From NCBI GenBank assembly GCA_029959555.1, contig JASCPI010000007.1:62001-126000 (forward strand): a stretch of 64,000 nucleotides of DNA, written 5' to 3'. The position numbers and the translations under genes are program-made. This DNA is from Lysobacteraceae bacterium PS02065. GTDB taxonomy: Bacteria > Pseudomonadota > Gammaproteobacteria > Xanthomonadales > Rhodanobacteraceae. The notes beneath the pieces are model-generated. The model was given only the letters and a program-made list of their open reading frames with translations, was not told where the DNA came from and ran no database searches. Below, in pieces: positions 8,608 through 17,548 of this stretch. Within the stretch, counting starts at the first letter, position 1. Each line of letters opens with the position of its first letter.

Positions 8608-8969
8608 TTGAGTCCCAACGCGTTGATTTGCCATTTCATTCTGATGCCGGCTACTCCGAAAGCCCCGAGGCCCGAGGGCCGTGTCGTCGGCCATGGGCGG
8701 TCGTGCCTGCGAGCTGCACGTCATGCCCGGAATCCACGATCTGCCCATGAAACGGTTGAATCATGAAACCTCAACCATCCAATGTCGGCCGACGACATGC
8801 GAACAACTGCGTCCGCAAGCCGGCGGTGATCGAGGCCACGCGCGCGGGCATTGACTGAGCGTGCCGGCGGCGCACGACGCAACAATCCCTCCAGTACGAC
8901 CGCGGCACCTCTTGCCGCTCCCTTCCGTGGACGCAGGCAGGCGCAGCATCGCGGCCTGCGCGGAAGGGG
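8608..8969. other. Intergenic region between fic and the paralogue pair, no gene seen
   Basis: Divergent intergenic stretch of about 360 bases. It holds no credible coding frame: those present lack codon bias and ribosome sites. The last bases (GGAAGGGG at 8962-8969) are the ribosome-binding site of the next gene. Apart from the fic operator at its left edge I see no repeats or hairpins of note. Confidence 0.5.
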
Positions 8970-9902
8970 ATGCATGTGACGCTGTTCCTCTGGGACCGGC
9001 AGGCGCAGGAGCAGCCGTTGCGCGAGCATCACCTCGTGCGGGCGCACATGGCCGCAACCCAGGTGCTCGCGGACTGGGAGGCCCGCGAAGCCGGCTACGC
9101 GCGACAGATGGTGATCCGGCACGCGGTCGGCGCCTGCGTGCCGTTGCTCGGTGTGACCGTGCTGCATTGGCCGGTCGGTGCCGTGGTCCTCTCACTCTTC
9201 ATGGACACGATCGTGATGTGGATGTGCGAGGTACTCAAGACGCTGCTGGAGCCCCGCCGCACGCAGGTCGAACGCGCGGGCCTGCTCGAGGCACTCGACG
9301 TGCGCACCGTGATCCTTTCGATGAAGCAGCCTCGCCGGGCATTGCAGGCCCGTGGACACCGTGCCGACAAGGCCCAGGACACCCTGCAGTACCGCTACGG
9401 CGCACTGCTGGAGCCAGAGGTCTACACACCCATCGAACAGCTCATCTTCATGATGTCCCTCGGCTTTCTCATGCTCGCGCTGCTGGCCCTCGCGTGGGGC
9501 ATGATGCCGGCCGCCTTTCCGGGACTGCTGGCCTCCATCGCGCTGCGCATCGGCTTCAGCGTGCTCTCGATCCGGCGCGCCGCCCGGCGCGACGGTCCCG
9601 CGCCGGAATTGCTCCGGGAAACACTCGAACCGTCGATCGCGTTCTGGATCGTGCTGGGCGCCTTGTTCGTGTTCGGCATGCTCACGGACGGAAAGTACTT
9701 CAACATGCCCGTGGTGGGTGTCGGCGTGCTGATACTCCACGCCTTCGCGACCCTGGTCATCGCGCGCATCGGCTGGCGCAACATCCACGCGTTCGTCATC
9801 GACCTGCGCCGCTTCGTCGTGCGGGACCGGCAGGAGATGCTCGATCAGCTGCAGCGCGTGAACGGAGACACGCGTGGGGATGGTCCTGCCCGTTCGCGCT
9901 GA
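8970..9902 (+). CDS. Unknown multi-pass membrane protein, paralogue 1 of a tandem pair
   Basis: Not recognised as a named family. About 310 residues: a soluble N-terminus with LREHHLVRAHMAATQVLADWEARE, two hydrophobic segments around 48-90, a basic amphipathic loop (about 95-145), and four more hydrophobic segments between about 155 and 280. The C-terminus is charged (DLRRFVVRDRQEMLDQLQRVNGDTRG). It is clearly homologous to the next gene along its whole length. ATG 8970 directly touches the ribosome site GGAAGGGG. GTG 8976 has better spacing and gives VTLF, matching the MTLF start of the paralogue, so 8976 may be the true start. Function unknown. Confidence 0.72.
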   Translation: MHVTLFLWDRQAQEQPLREHHLVRAHMAATQVLADWEAREAGYARQMVIRHAVGACVPLLGVTVLHWPVGAVVLSLFMDTIVMWMCEVLKTLLEPRRTQVERAGLLEALDVRTVILSMKQPRRALQARGHRADKAQDTLQYRYGALLEPEVYTPIEQLIFMMSLGFLMLALLALAWGMMPAAFPGLLASIALRIGFSVLSIRRAARRDGPAPELLRETLEPSIAFWIVLGALFVFGMLTDGKYFNMPVVGVGVLILHAFATLVIARIGWRNIHAFVIDLRRFVVRDRQEMLDQLQRVNGDTRGDGPARSR

Positions 9903-10153
9903 GCGGCATCCGTTTCCCGGCTCGCCGCGCTCGCTGCGGGAGACAGGCCGGTCGGACACGCAATGTCACGCGTGCGTGCCGGGAACCGCCACATCCGAAT
10001 CGACGGCACCGACGGAACGGCCACAACGGCAATACCGGGATGGCCTCTCTGGCGTACGTCCAGCGTGGGACATGTGGACCGTCCCGGTACGTGATCGCGT
10101 CACCCGCGAACGCCGTCATGCCGCCACGAGGACACACCGGGAGCGCGATCCGC

Positions 10154-11089
10154 ATGACGTTGTTCTGGGAACTCAACAGCAAGGGACCCGAGCGCCCGCT
10201 GGTCGAGCGTGACCTCGTGCGCGCGCACATCGCGGCACCGGGCGTGCTCGCCAGCTGGGAGACCCGCCACGCCGCCCACTGGCGCAGCGTGGCGCTCGAC
10301 CTCGTGATCGGCACATGGTTGCCCGTGTGCGGTGTCCTGCTGTTGAGCTGGCCGGTCGGCGCGGTGCTGGCCGCCATCGTGCTCGATGCGTTCGTGCAGA
10401 TGCTCTGCGAGATGCTGAAGGTGCTTCTCGCTCCGCGACGCTCGCTGGAGGAACGCCAGGCGGCACACGACGCGATCGACGTGTACCGCGTCATGCGATC
10501 CTTCGCACAGCCTCGCCGTCCGTCGCTGCTCGGGCGCAGCCTGACGGACCTCGGCAACGCGCCGCTGCGCTACTACTACCTCCCGGCCCACGAGCGCCAT
10601 CCGCTTGCGCCGATCTTTCCGCTGATCGTCGCCTCGTTCGCCTGCTTCGCGATCGCGGTAGGGCTCATGTCCTTCGCCAGCATGTTGCCCGACGCGTTTC
10701 CCGGCATCGCCCTCGCCACGAGCGTGCGTATTGCCGTCACGCTGTTCGCGATCCGGCGTGCGAACGGGCGCGACGGGCCCGCACCGGAGCTGCTGCCCGG
10801 GCATGAGGCACGATGGATCGCGCTCATGTGGGTGCTGTACGCGTCCGCCTGGTCGAACCTGATTCCGCGCGACGTGATCCTGGCCTTGCCGGAATCCGTG
10901 CGAGGTGTCGCCGTCCTGATGCTCTACGCCACCGTGGTCGCCGTGGCGGCCGGCATCGGCTGGCGCCGCATGCTCAGGTTCAGCCATGACCTGAAGCAGT
11001 TCATCGGCCGGGACCGCAGGCAGCTGCTCGATCGGCTGCAGCGCGTGAACGGCGACACGCGTGAGGAGCATCACGCTCGCATGCCCTAG
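10154..11089 (+). CDS. Unknown multi-pass membrane protein, paralogue 2 of a tandem pair
   Basis: 311 residues with the same plan as the preceding gene: an N-terminal VERDLVRAHIAAPGVLASWETR block, paired hydrophobic segments with WPVGAV, a cytoplasmic basic stretch with QPRR, the block IRRANGRDGPAPELL (compare IRRAARRDGPAPELL in paralogue 1), and an almost identical end, QLLDRLQRVNGDTR. A longer frame runs upstream, but the homology begins at ATG 10154. The copies have diverged in the loops, so this is not a recent duplication. A 251-base gap separates them and contains no gene. Membrane-embedded location is inferred; the role is unknown. Confidence 0.72.
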   Translation: MTLFWELNSKGPERPLVERDLVRAHIAAPGVLASWETRHAAHWRSVALDLVIGTWLPVCGVLLLSWPVGAVLAAIVLDAFVQMLCEMLKVLLAPRRSLEERQAAHDAIDVYRVMRSFAQPRRPSLLGRSLTDLGNAPLRYYYLPAHERHPLAPIFPLIVASFACFAIAVGLMSFASMLPDAFPGIALATSVRIAVTLFAIRRANGRDGPAPELLPGHEARWIALMWVLYASAWSNLIPRDVILALPESVRGVAVLMLYATVVAVAAGIGWRRMLRFSHDLKQFIGRDRRQLLDRLQRVNGDTREEHHARMP

Positions 11090-11106
11090 GGGCGCTGGCC
11101 GTCTCA

Positions 11107-11131
11107 GTACGCCGCGGTCGTTGCGGCGTAC
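11107..11131. terminator. Perfect 9-bp hairpin between convergent genes
   Basis: GTACGCCGC, a seven-base loop, then GCGGCGTAC. It sits between the stop of paralogue 2 (+) and the stop of the MFS gene (-). There is no U-run on either side, so intrinsic termination would be weak. It may act as an RNA 3'-end protector or assist Rho. Confidence 0.5.
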
Positions 11132-11137
11132 GGGATA

Positions 11138-12460
11138 TCAGGACGCGGAACGCTTCGCCTGCAGGCGCTTGCTCAGCGCGAGTGCGCCGAGGGTGGCGGC
11201 GGCACCCGACAGCAGGTAGACGCCGACATACGGCAGGCCGAGGCGTGCGCACAGGCCGAGTGCGACGAGCGGTGCGAACGCCGCACCGATCAGCCACGCG
11301 AGATCGGACGTCAGCGCGGCGCCCGTGTAGCGGTAGGCCGAGCCGAAGTTCGCCGTGACGGCTCCCGCCGCCTGGCCGTACGACAAGCCGAGCAGCACGA
11401 AGCCGAGCAGGATGAAGACCGCCTGCCCCGCCCCGCCTGCGCCGAGCAGGTTCGGTGCGAAGCCGCTGTACACGGCGATCGCGATCGCGAGGCCGCGCAG
11501 CGTGCGCTCGCGGCCGATGCGATCGGCGATCAGACCCGACGCCACCGTCGCGCCGCAGGCGAGGAATGCGCCGCCGATCTGCAGCATCAGGAAGGCGTGG
11601 ATCGGCTGCTCGGTGAACAGCATCACCCACGACAACGGGAAGATCGTCACGATGTGGAACAGCGCGTAGCTGGCCAGCGCGGCGAACGCGCCGATCACGA
11701 CGTGGCGTCCCTTCGCGCGCACGAGTTCGGCGACCGGCTTCGGCTCGAGTTCGAGCTCGCCCATGCGCTGCACGTACTCCTCGGCGACGACGATGCGCAG
11801 GCGCGCGAACAGCGCCACGACGTTGATCGCGAACGCGACGAAGAACGGATAACGCCAGCCCCAGTCGCGCACCTCGTCGGACGGGAGCGCGGCGTAGAGG
11901 TAGGCGAACACGCCCGCGGCGACGATGAAACCGACCGGCGCACCGAGCTGGCCGAGCATCGCGTACCAGCCGCGGCGTTCCTTCGGCGCATTGAGTGCAA
12001 GCAACGACGGCAGGCCGTCCCACGAGCCACCGAGCGCGATGCCCTGCAACATGCGGAAGAATGCCAGCAGTCCGATCGAGGCGACGCCGAGCGTCGAGTA
12101 GCCGGGCAGGAACGCGATGCCGGCCGTCGCGGTGCCGAGCAGGAACAGCGCCGCCGTGAGCTTGGTGCCGCGGCCCCAGCGGCGCTGGATCCACATGAAC
12201 AGCACGGTGCCGATCGGCCGCGTCACGAAAGCGAGCGCGAACACGGCGAACGAGTACATCGTCGCGGTGAGGTGGTCGGTGAACGGGAAGAACAGCGTCG
12301 GGAACACCAGCGCCGAGGCGATGCCGTAGACGAAGAAGTCGAAGTATTCCGACGTGCGCCCGACCACCACGCCCACGGCGATCTCGCCCGGCGCGACGTC
12401 GGCGTGGGCCGTGCGTCCGTGGTCGTGGGTCGTGCCGTGATGCGGCGGTGAGGTGTGCAT
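11138..12460 (-). CDS. MFS transporter, metabolite:H+ symporter (MHS) type
   Basis: 440-residue inner-membrane transporter with about 12 hydrophobic segments. The N-terminus runs GEIAVGVVVGRTSEYFDFFVYG, close to the MHS-family pattern in which an acidic residue and YDFF-like motif open TM1. TM4 contains RMLQGIALGGSW, and the loop-8 motif GLIADRIGRERTL is present. MHS members import organic acids, osmolytes or shikimate; the substrate is not resolved here. A His-rich leader (HHGTTHDHGRTAHAD) precedes TM1. The frame extends to 12568, but ATG 12460 starts the plausible protein. Divergent from cyoA with 145 bases between starts. Confidence 0.85.
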   Translation of the reverse strand: MHTSPPHHGTTHDHGRTAHADVAPGEIAVGVVVGRTSEYFDFFVYGIASALVFPTLFFPFTDHLTATMYSFAVFALAFVTRPIGTVLFMWIQRRWGRGTKLTAALFLLGTATAGIAFLPGYSTLGVASIGLLAFFRMLQGIALGGSWDGLPSLLALNAPKERRGWYAMLGQLGAPVGFIVAAGVFAYLYAALPSDEVRDWGWRYPFFVAFAINVVALFARLRIVVAEEYVQRMGELELEPKPVAELVRAKGRHVVIGAFAALASYALFHIVTIFPLSWVMLFTEQPIHAFLMLQIGGAFLACGATVASGLIADRIGRERTLRGLAIAIAVYSGFAPNLLGAGGAGQAVFILLGFVLLGLSYGQAAGAVTANFGSAYRYTGAALTSDLAWLIGAAFAPLVALGLCARLGLPYVGVYLLSGAAATLGALALSKRLQAKRSAS

Positions 12461-12605
12461 GGTGCGCGGAGACTCGGCGATGGTTCGTACGCAAGGCGTG
12501 GCGGACGCGATGCCGCGACGCAAGCCTGACAGCCTCGCCGCGCGCAGGCGATAGGACAAAACGTCCAATCGTCAGGCCCGGCATGCGCGCCTACAGTGCC
12601 GCGCC

Positions 12606-13691
12606 ATGAGACTCGCGCATGCTGCCTCCCGTGTCCTGAAGCTGACCAAGCCGTCGCGCCTGGCGCTGCCGCTCGGCCTGCTGCCGCTGCTCGCCGGCTG
12701 CAGCACCGTGGTGCTCGATGCCCCGGGCGACGTCGCGCGCCAGCAGGGCGACCTGATCGTGCTCGCGACGTGGCTCATGCTGATCGTGATCGTGCCCGTG
12801 ATCGCGCTGACGCTGTTCTTCGCGTGGCGCTACCGCGCCTCGAACGCGCAGGCCAACTACCAGCCCGACTGGGACCATTCGACGCAGCTCGAGCTCGTGA
12901 TCTGGGCCGTGCCGCTGCTCATCATCATCGCGCTCGGCGCGGTCACGTGGATCACCACCCACACGCTCGATCCCTACCGTCCGCTGCGCCGGCTCGATGC
13001 CGAACGTCCCGTACCGGCCGACGTGAAGCCGCTCGAGGTGCAGGTCGTCGCACTCGACTGGAAGTGGCTGTTCCTCTACCCCGAGCAAGGCATCGCGACG
13101 GTCAACGAGCTCGCCGCGCCGATCGACCGCCCGATCCGCTTCACGCTCACCGGCACGTCGGTGATGAACGCGTTCTACGTGCCCGCGCTGGCCGGCATGA
13201 TCTACACGATGCCGGGCATGGAGACGAAGCTGCACGCCGTGATCGCGACGCCGGGCGAGTACGAGGGCTTCTCGTCCAACTACAGCGGTGCCGGCTTCTC
13301 GCACATGCGCTTCCGCTTCCACGCCTTCGACGGCGACGGGTTCGAGCAGTGGACCGACCGCGTGAAGCGCGAAGGCGCGACGCTGGACCGTGACCGCTAC
13401 ATGGTGCTCGAGCAGCCGAGCTCGCGCGATCCGGTGCGCCATTTCGCCAGCGTGGCACCGGGCCTGTACGACGCGATCCTCAACCGCTGCGTCGGCATCG
13501 ACCACCTGTGCATGAACGAGATGATGGCGATCGACTCCGCCGGCGGCTTCGGCCTGGACGGGCTCGAAGCCCTCGTCCCTCGCAGCGCACCCGGTCCGTT
13601 CGGCGGTCCCTACGTCAGCGCGGAGGTGTGCCGCGTCGACACGCCGTCCGCATTCCCGGCGAGCTTCATCGCCACGCCTGCTGCGCCCTGA
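12606..13691 (+). CDS. cyoA: Cytochrome bo quinol oxidase subunit II
   Basis: 361-residue subunit II of a heme-copper ubiquinol oxidase. The signal peptide ends in a lipobox (LLAGC, cysteine near residue 34), so the mature protein is a lipoprotein. Two transmembrane helices follow (about 50-75 and 95-117), then a periplasmic cupredoxin-like domain with LDWKWLFLYPEQGIATVNEL. The Cu-A cysteine pair of cytochrome c oxidases is absent, as expected for a quinol oxidase. First gene of cyoABCD-SURF1-regB-regA. No clear ribosome site precedes ATG 12606, and no better start exists upstream. Confidence 0.93.
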   Translation: MRLAHAASRVLKLTKPSRLALPLGLLPLLAGCSTVVLDAPGDVARQQGDLIVLATWLMLIVIVPVIALTLFFAWRYRASNAQANYQPDWDHSTQLELVIWAVPLLIIIALGAVTWITTHTLDPYRPLRRLDAERPVPADVKPLEVQVVALDWKWLFLYPEQGIATVNELAAPIDRPIRFTLTGTSVMNAFYVPALAGMIYTMPGMETKLHAVIATPGEYEGFSSNYSGAGFSHMRFRFHAFDGDGFEQWTDRVKREGATLDRDRYMVLEQPSSRDPVRHFASVAPGLYDAILNRCVGIDHLCMNEMMAIDSAGGFGLDGLEALVPRSAPGPFGGPYVSAEVCRVDTPSAFPASFIATPAAP

Positions 13692-13721
13692 CGCAGCGCG
13701 CGCCGTTTCACGGATTCCCGC

Positions 13722-15728
13722 ATGACACCGCACGTCTATCCTCCTGCCGATCCCGTGTTCGGCAAGCTCAGCTGGGGCGCGATCCCGCTGCATGATCCGA
13801 TCCTGCTGAGCACCTTCGTCGGTGTCGTGATCGGCGGCCTCGCGGTGCTCGCGCTGCTGACGCGCTACCGCCTGTGGACGCCGCTGTGGCGCGACTGGAT
13901 CACCAGCATCGACCACAAGAAGATCGGCATCATGTACATGGTGCTCGGCCTCGTGATGCTGCTGCGCGGCTTCGCCGACGCGATCATGATGCGTGCACAG
14001 CAGGCGATGGCGTTCGGCGAGAACGTCGGTTATCTGCCCCCGCATCACTACGACCAGATCTTCACGGCCCACGGCGTGATCATGATCTTCTTCGTGGCGA
14101 TGCCGTTCATCACGGGCCTCATGAACTACCTCGTGCCGCTCATGATCGGCGCGCGCGACGTGGCCTTCCCGTTCCTCAACAACTTCAGCTTCTGGATGAC
14201 CACGGTCGGCGCCGTGCTGGTGATGGCCTCGCTGTTCGTCGGCGAGTTCGCCAAGACCGGCTGGCTCGCCTACCCGCCGCTGTCAGGGCTCGACTACAGC
14301 CCCGATGTCGGCATGGACTACTACATCTGGGCGCTGCAGATCGCCGGCGTCGGCACGACGCTGTCGGGCATCAACCTCATCGTCACGATCGTGAAGATGC
14401 GCGCGCCGGGCATGGACCTCATGAAGATGCCGATCTTCGTGTGGACCTCGCTGTGCTCGAACGTGCTCATCGTGGTGAGCTTCCCGGTACTCACCGCGGT
14501 GCTCGCGATGCTCACGCTGGACCGCTACGTCGACACGAACTTCTTCACGTCCAGCCTCGGCGGCAACCCGATGATGTACGTGAACCTGATCTGGATCTGG
14601 GGCCACCCCGAGGTCTACATCCTGATCCTGCCGCTGTTCGGCGTGTATTCCGAGGTGGTGTCCACGTACTGCAGCAAGCGCCTGTTCGGCTACAGCTCGA
14701 TGGTCTACGCGACCGTCTGCATCACGATCCTGTCCTACCTCGTGTGGCTGCACCACTTCTTCACGATGGGCTCCGGCGCGAGCGTGAACTCGTTCTTCGG
14801 CATCACGACGATGATCATCTCGATCCCGACCGGGGCGAAGATCTTCAACTGGCTGTTCACGATGTACCGCGGGCGTATCCGCTTCGACGTGCCGATGCTG
14901 TGGACACTCGGCTTCATGGTCACCTTCACCGTCGGCGGCATGACCGGCGTGCTGCTCGCGGTGCCGCCGGCCGACTTCGTGCTTCACAACAGCCTGTTCC
15001 TCGTCGCGCATTTCCACAACGTGATCATCGGCGGCGTCGTGTTCGGCATCTTCGCGGGCATGGCCTACTGGTTCCCGAAAGCGTTCGGTTTCCGCATGGA
15101 CGAGTTCTGGGGCAAGGTGTCGTTCTGGTTCTGGCTGGCCGGCTACTGGTTCGCGTTCACGCCGCTCTACGTGCTCGGCCTCATGGGCGTCACGCGCCGC
15201 ATGAGCCACTTCGACGACACCACGCTGCAGCCGTGGTTCGTGGTCGCCGCGTTCGGCGCCGTGCTCATCGCGATCGGCATCGCGGCGTTCCTGTGGTGCA
15301 TCGTGGTCAGCATCCGCCGCCGCGAGTCGCTGCGCGACGTCACCGGCGATCCCTGGGGCGGCCGCACGCTGGAGTGGTCGACCTCGTCGCCGCCGCCGGA
15401 CTACAACTTCGCGTTCACGCCGGTCGTGCACGACACCGACGCGTGGTGGGACATGAAGCGCCGCGGCGCCGAGCGTCCGCTGTCGGGCTTCCAGCCGATC
15501 CACATGCCGAAGAACACGGCCGCCGGCGTGGTGCTCGCGGCGATCTCGGGCGTGGTCGGCTTCGCGCTGATCTGGCACATCTGGTGGCTCGCCGCGCTGT
15601 CGTTCACGGCCCTCGTGGTCGCCGCGATCGTGCACACGTTCAACTACCACCGCGATTACCACATCCCGGCCGCCGAGGTCGAAGCCACGGAGGCAGCCCG
15701 CACACGGCTGTTGAGCCTGCATGTCTGA
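13722..15728 (+). CDS. cyoB: Cytochrome bo quinol oxidase subunit I
   Basis: 668-residue catalytic subunit holding low-spin heme, the high-spin heme and Cu-B; it reduces O2 to water and pumps protons. The Cu-B/crosslink region is present as [12 protein letters not shown] (about 291-302) with WLHHFFTMG about 50 residues later, and the heme-ligand histidines lie in [11 protein letters not shown]. The proton-channel start [11 protein letters not shown] is intact. About 15 transmembrane helices, including the N-terminal and C-terminal extra helices typical of CyoB. It overlaps cyoC by 8 bases, implying coupled translation. Confidence 0.96.
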   Translation: MTPHVYPPADPVFGKLSWGAIPLHDPILLSTFVGVVIGGLAVLALLTRYRLWTPLWRDWITSIDHKKIGIMYMVLGLVMLLRGFADAIMMRAQQAMAFGENVGYLPPHHYDQIFTAHGVIMIFFVAMPFITGLMNYLVPLMIGARDVAFPFLNNFSFWMTTVGAVLVMASLFVGEFAKTGWLAYPPLSGLDYSPDVGMDYYIWALQIAGVGTTLSGINLIVTIVKMRAPGMDLMKMPIFVWTSLCSNVLIVVSFPVLTAVLAMLTLDRYVDTNFFTSSLGGNPMMYVNLIWIWGHPEVYILILPLFGVYSEVVSTYCSKRLFGYSSMVYATVCITILSYLVWLHHFFTMGSGASVNSFFGITTMIISIPTGAKIFNWLFTMYRGRIRFDVPMLWTLGFMVTFTVGGMTGVLLAVPPADFVLHNSLFLVAHFHNVIIGGVVFGIFAGMAYWFPKAFGFRMDEFWGKVSFWFWLAGYWFAFTPLYVLGLMGVTRRMSHFDDTTLQPWFVVAAFGAVLIAIGIAAFLWCIVVSIRRRESLRDVTGDPWGGRTLEWSTSSPPPDYNFAFTPVVHDTDAWWDMKRRGAERPLSGFQPIHMPKNTAAGVVLAAISGVVGFALIWHIWWLAALSFTALVVAAIVHTFNYHRDYHIPAAEVEATEAARTRLLSLHV

Positions 15729-16365
15729 GGCCGTCACCCTCGCGCCGCCGAGCCACGGCACGACCGGCACGCCGCCGGCGTTCTACGACCTCGAAGGCCG
15801 CCACCACCCGCAGAACGGCACCTTGCTGGGGTTCTGGCTGTACCTGATGAGCGACCTGCTCATCTTCGCCTGCCTGTTCGCGACCTACGGCGTGCTCGGC
15901 CGCAACTACGCGGCGGGCCCTTCGGGCGCCGACCTGTTCGAGCTGCCGCTGATCGCGGTCAACACCGCGCTGCTGCTCGTGTCGTCGATCACCTACGGCA
16001 TGGCGATGATCGCGATGCAGGCACGGCGCAAGCGCCAGGTGCTGGCCTGGCTCGCCGCCACGGGCCTGCTCGGCCTCGGCTTCCTCGGCATCGAGCTGTA
16101 CGAGTTCCACCACCTGATCCATCTCGGCGCGGGCCCCGGCCGCAGCGCGTTCCTGTCCTCGTTCTTCGCGCTGGTCGGCACGCACGGCCTGCACGTGTTC
16201 TTCGGTTGCCTCTGGCTGGCCGTGCTGATGGTGCAGGTGCAACGCATGGGCCTGACCGTCGCGAACCGCCGCCGCCTGTTCTGCCTGTCGATGTTCTGGC
16301 ATTTCCTCGACGTGGTCTGGATCGGCGTCTTCTCGTTCGTCTACCTGATGGGAGTGCTGCCGTGA
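15721..16365 (+). CDS. cyoC: Cytochrome bo quinol oxidase subunit III
   Basis: 214-residue five-helix subunit III that stabilises the oxidase core. The N-terminal cytoplasmic segment is followed by [22 protein letters not shown], with the conserved acidic/serine pattern, and later [16 protein letters not shown] and [20 protein letters not shown], both characteristic of the CyoC/CoxC family. ATG 15721 lies inside the end of cyoB; its stop overlaps the GTG of cyoD. Confidence 0.94.
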   Translation: MSEAVTLAPPSHGTTGTPPAFYDLEGRHHPQNGTLLGFWLYLMSDLLIFACLFATYGVLGRNYAAGPSGADLFELPLIAVNTALLLVSSITYGMAMIAMQARRKRQVLAWLAATGLLGLGFLGIELYEFHHLIHLGAGPGRSAFLSSFFALVGTHGLHVFFGCLWLAVLMVQVQRMGLTVANRRRLFCLSMFWHFLDVVWIGVFSFVYLMGVLP

Positions 16366-16748
16366 GCGCGCACCACGATGCACACGCCGGCCACGACGAG
16401 CACGAGGACGACGGCATCCCGCACGTCCATGCGCGCGACTACGTGCTCGGCTTCGTGTTCTCGGTGCTGCTGACCGCGGTGCCGTTCGGACTCGTGATGG
16501 CGGGCGGGAATGCGAACCCGACACTGATCAAGGTGCTCATCCTCGCGCTCGCGGCGGTGCAGGTGGTCGTGCACATGGTGTACTTCCTGCACATGAGCCC
16601 GAAGTCGGAGGGCGGCTGGAACTTCCTCGCGCTGCTGTTCACGGGCGTGCTCGTGGTGATCGTGCTCGCGGGCTCGTTGTGGGTGATGTTCCACCTCGAC
16701 ACCAACATGATGCCGATGACACCGCACGAGATGCGCATGGTGCCGTGA
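16362..16748 (+). CDS. cyoD: Cytochrome bo quinol oxidase subunit IV
   Basis: 128 residues with a His/Asp-rich N-terminus ([14 protein letters not shown]) and three transmembrane helices (about 28-48, 57-77, 87-108). The block [19 protein letters not shown] is characteristic of CyoD, a subunit needed for assembly of Cu-B in the oxidase. The start is a GTG overlapping the cyoC stop (GTGA); there is no in-frame ATG at the N-terminus, and longer upstream frames lie inside cyoC. Confidence 0.92.
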   Translation: MSAHHDAHAGHDEHEDDGIPHVHARDYVLGFVFSVLLTAVPFGLVMAGGNANPTLIKVLILALAAVQVVVHMVYFLHMSPKSEGGWNFLALLFTGVLVVIVLAGSLWVMFHLDTNMMPMTPHEMRMVP

Positions 16749-17548
16749 CCGCCCGGCACGTCGAGCACGAGGCAGCCCGCGCCGCGCGACCCCGCACGCT
16801 GGCGGCGATCGGCGTCGTGCTGCTCGTGCTGTTCGGCGGATTCCTCGCGCTCGGCACGTGGCAGCTGCAGCGCATGGGCTGGAAGCACGCGCTGATCGCG
16901 CGCGTCGAGAGCCGTATCCACGCGGAACCCGTAGCAGCGCCCTCACGCGCTGCATGGCCGGGTGTCACGCGTGAAGGCCACGAGTACCTGCGCGTGCACA
17001 CCGAAGGTGTGTACCTCGCCGATGCCGACACGCGCGTGCAGGCCATCACCGAACTCGGCGCAGGGTTCTGGGTGATGACCCCGCTGCGCCGCGACGACGG
17101 CGACGTGGTGCTGATCAACCGCGGTTTCGTTCCGCTCGGCGATACGCCCTCCGCACCACCTTCCGGCCGCATCGGGGTGTCCGGCCTGCTGCGCATCGAC
17201 GAACCCGGCGGTGCGTTCCTGCGCCACAACGATCCAGCAGGCGGACGCTGGTACTCGCGCGACGTGCAGGCCATCGCGCAGGCGCGCGGACTGCCGGGTG
17301 TGGCGCCGTTCTTCGTCGATGCGGATCGCGACACGGCCGCTGCCGACGCCTGGCCACGCGGCGGCATGACCGTGGTGCGCTTCCGCGACCCGCACCTGAC
17401 CTATGCGCTGACGTGGTTCGCGCTCGCGGCGCTGGTCGCGCTCGCGGGCTGGCGCGTGGTGACGCGGGAGCGCGGATTGCGGCAGCATGCGCGTACCCGT
17501 CGCCACGGAATGCGCGCACATGCGAGCACCGTCCTCCCACCCGCGTGA
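16745..17548 (+). CDS. SURF1-family heme-copper oxidase assembly protein
   Basis: 267-residue inner-membrane assembly factor of the SURF1/Shy1 family, which aids heme insertion into subunit I. It has the family plan: one N-terminal helix (about 18-38) ending in FLALGTWQLQRMGWK, a large periplasmic domain with GFWVMTPLRRDDGDVVLINRGF, and a C-terminal helix after HLTYALTWF (about 215-240). The GTG start at 16745 overlaps the cyoD stop. SURF1 is usually tied to cytochrome c oxidases; here it follows a quinol oxidase and no cyoE (heme O synthase) is present in the window. Confidence 0.9.
   Translation: MTARHVEHEAARAARPRTLAAIGVVLLVLFGGFLALGTWQLQRMGWKHALIARVESRIHAEPVAAPSRAAWPGVTREGHEYLRVHTEGVYLADADTRVQAITELGAGFWVMTPLRRDDGDVVLINRGFVPLGDTPSAPPSGRIGVSGLLRIDEPGGAFLRHNDPAGGRWYSRDVQAIAQARGLPGVAPFFVDADRDTAAADAWPRGGMTVVRFRDPHLTYALTWFALAALVALAGWRVVTRERGLRQHARTRRHGMRAHASTVLPPA

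Noticed and set aside
8560..8748. 62-residue open frame upstream of fic
   Set aside because: It runs through the four-box operator and has no ribosome site.
12591..14072. Long open frame opposite cyoA/cyoB
   Set aside because: Shadow; His/Glu/Arg-rich with no domain, and cyoA/cyoB are certain.
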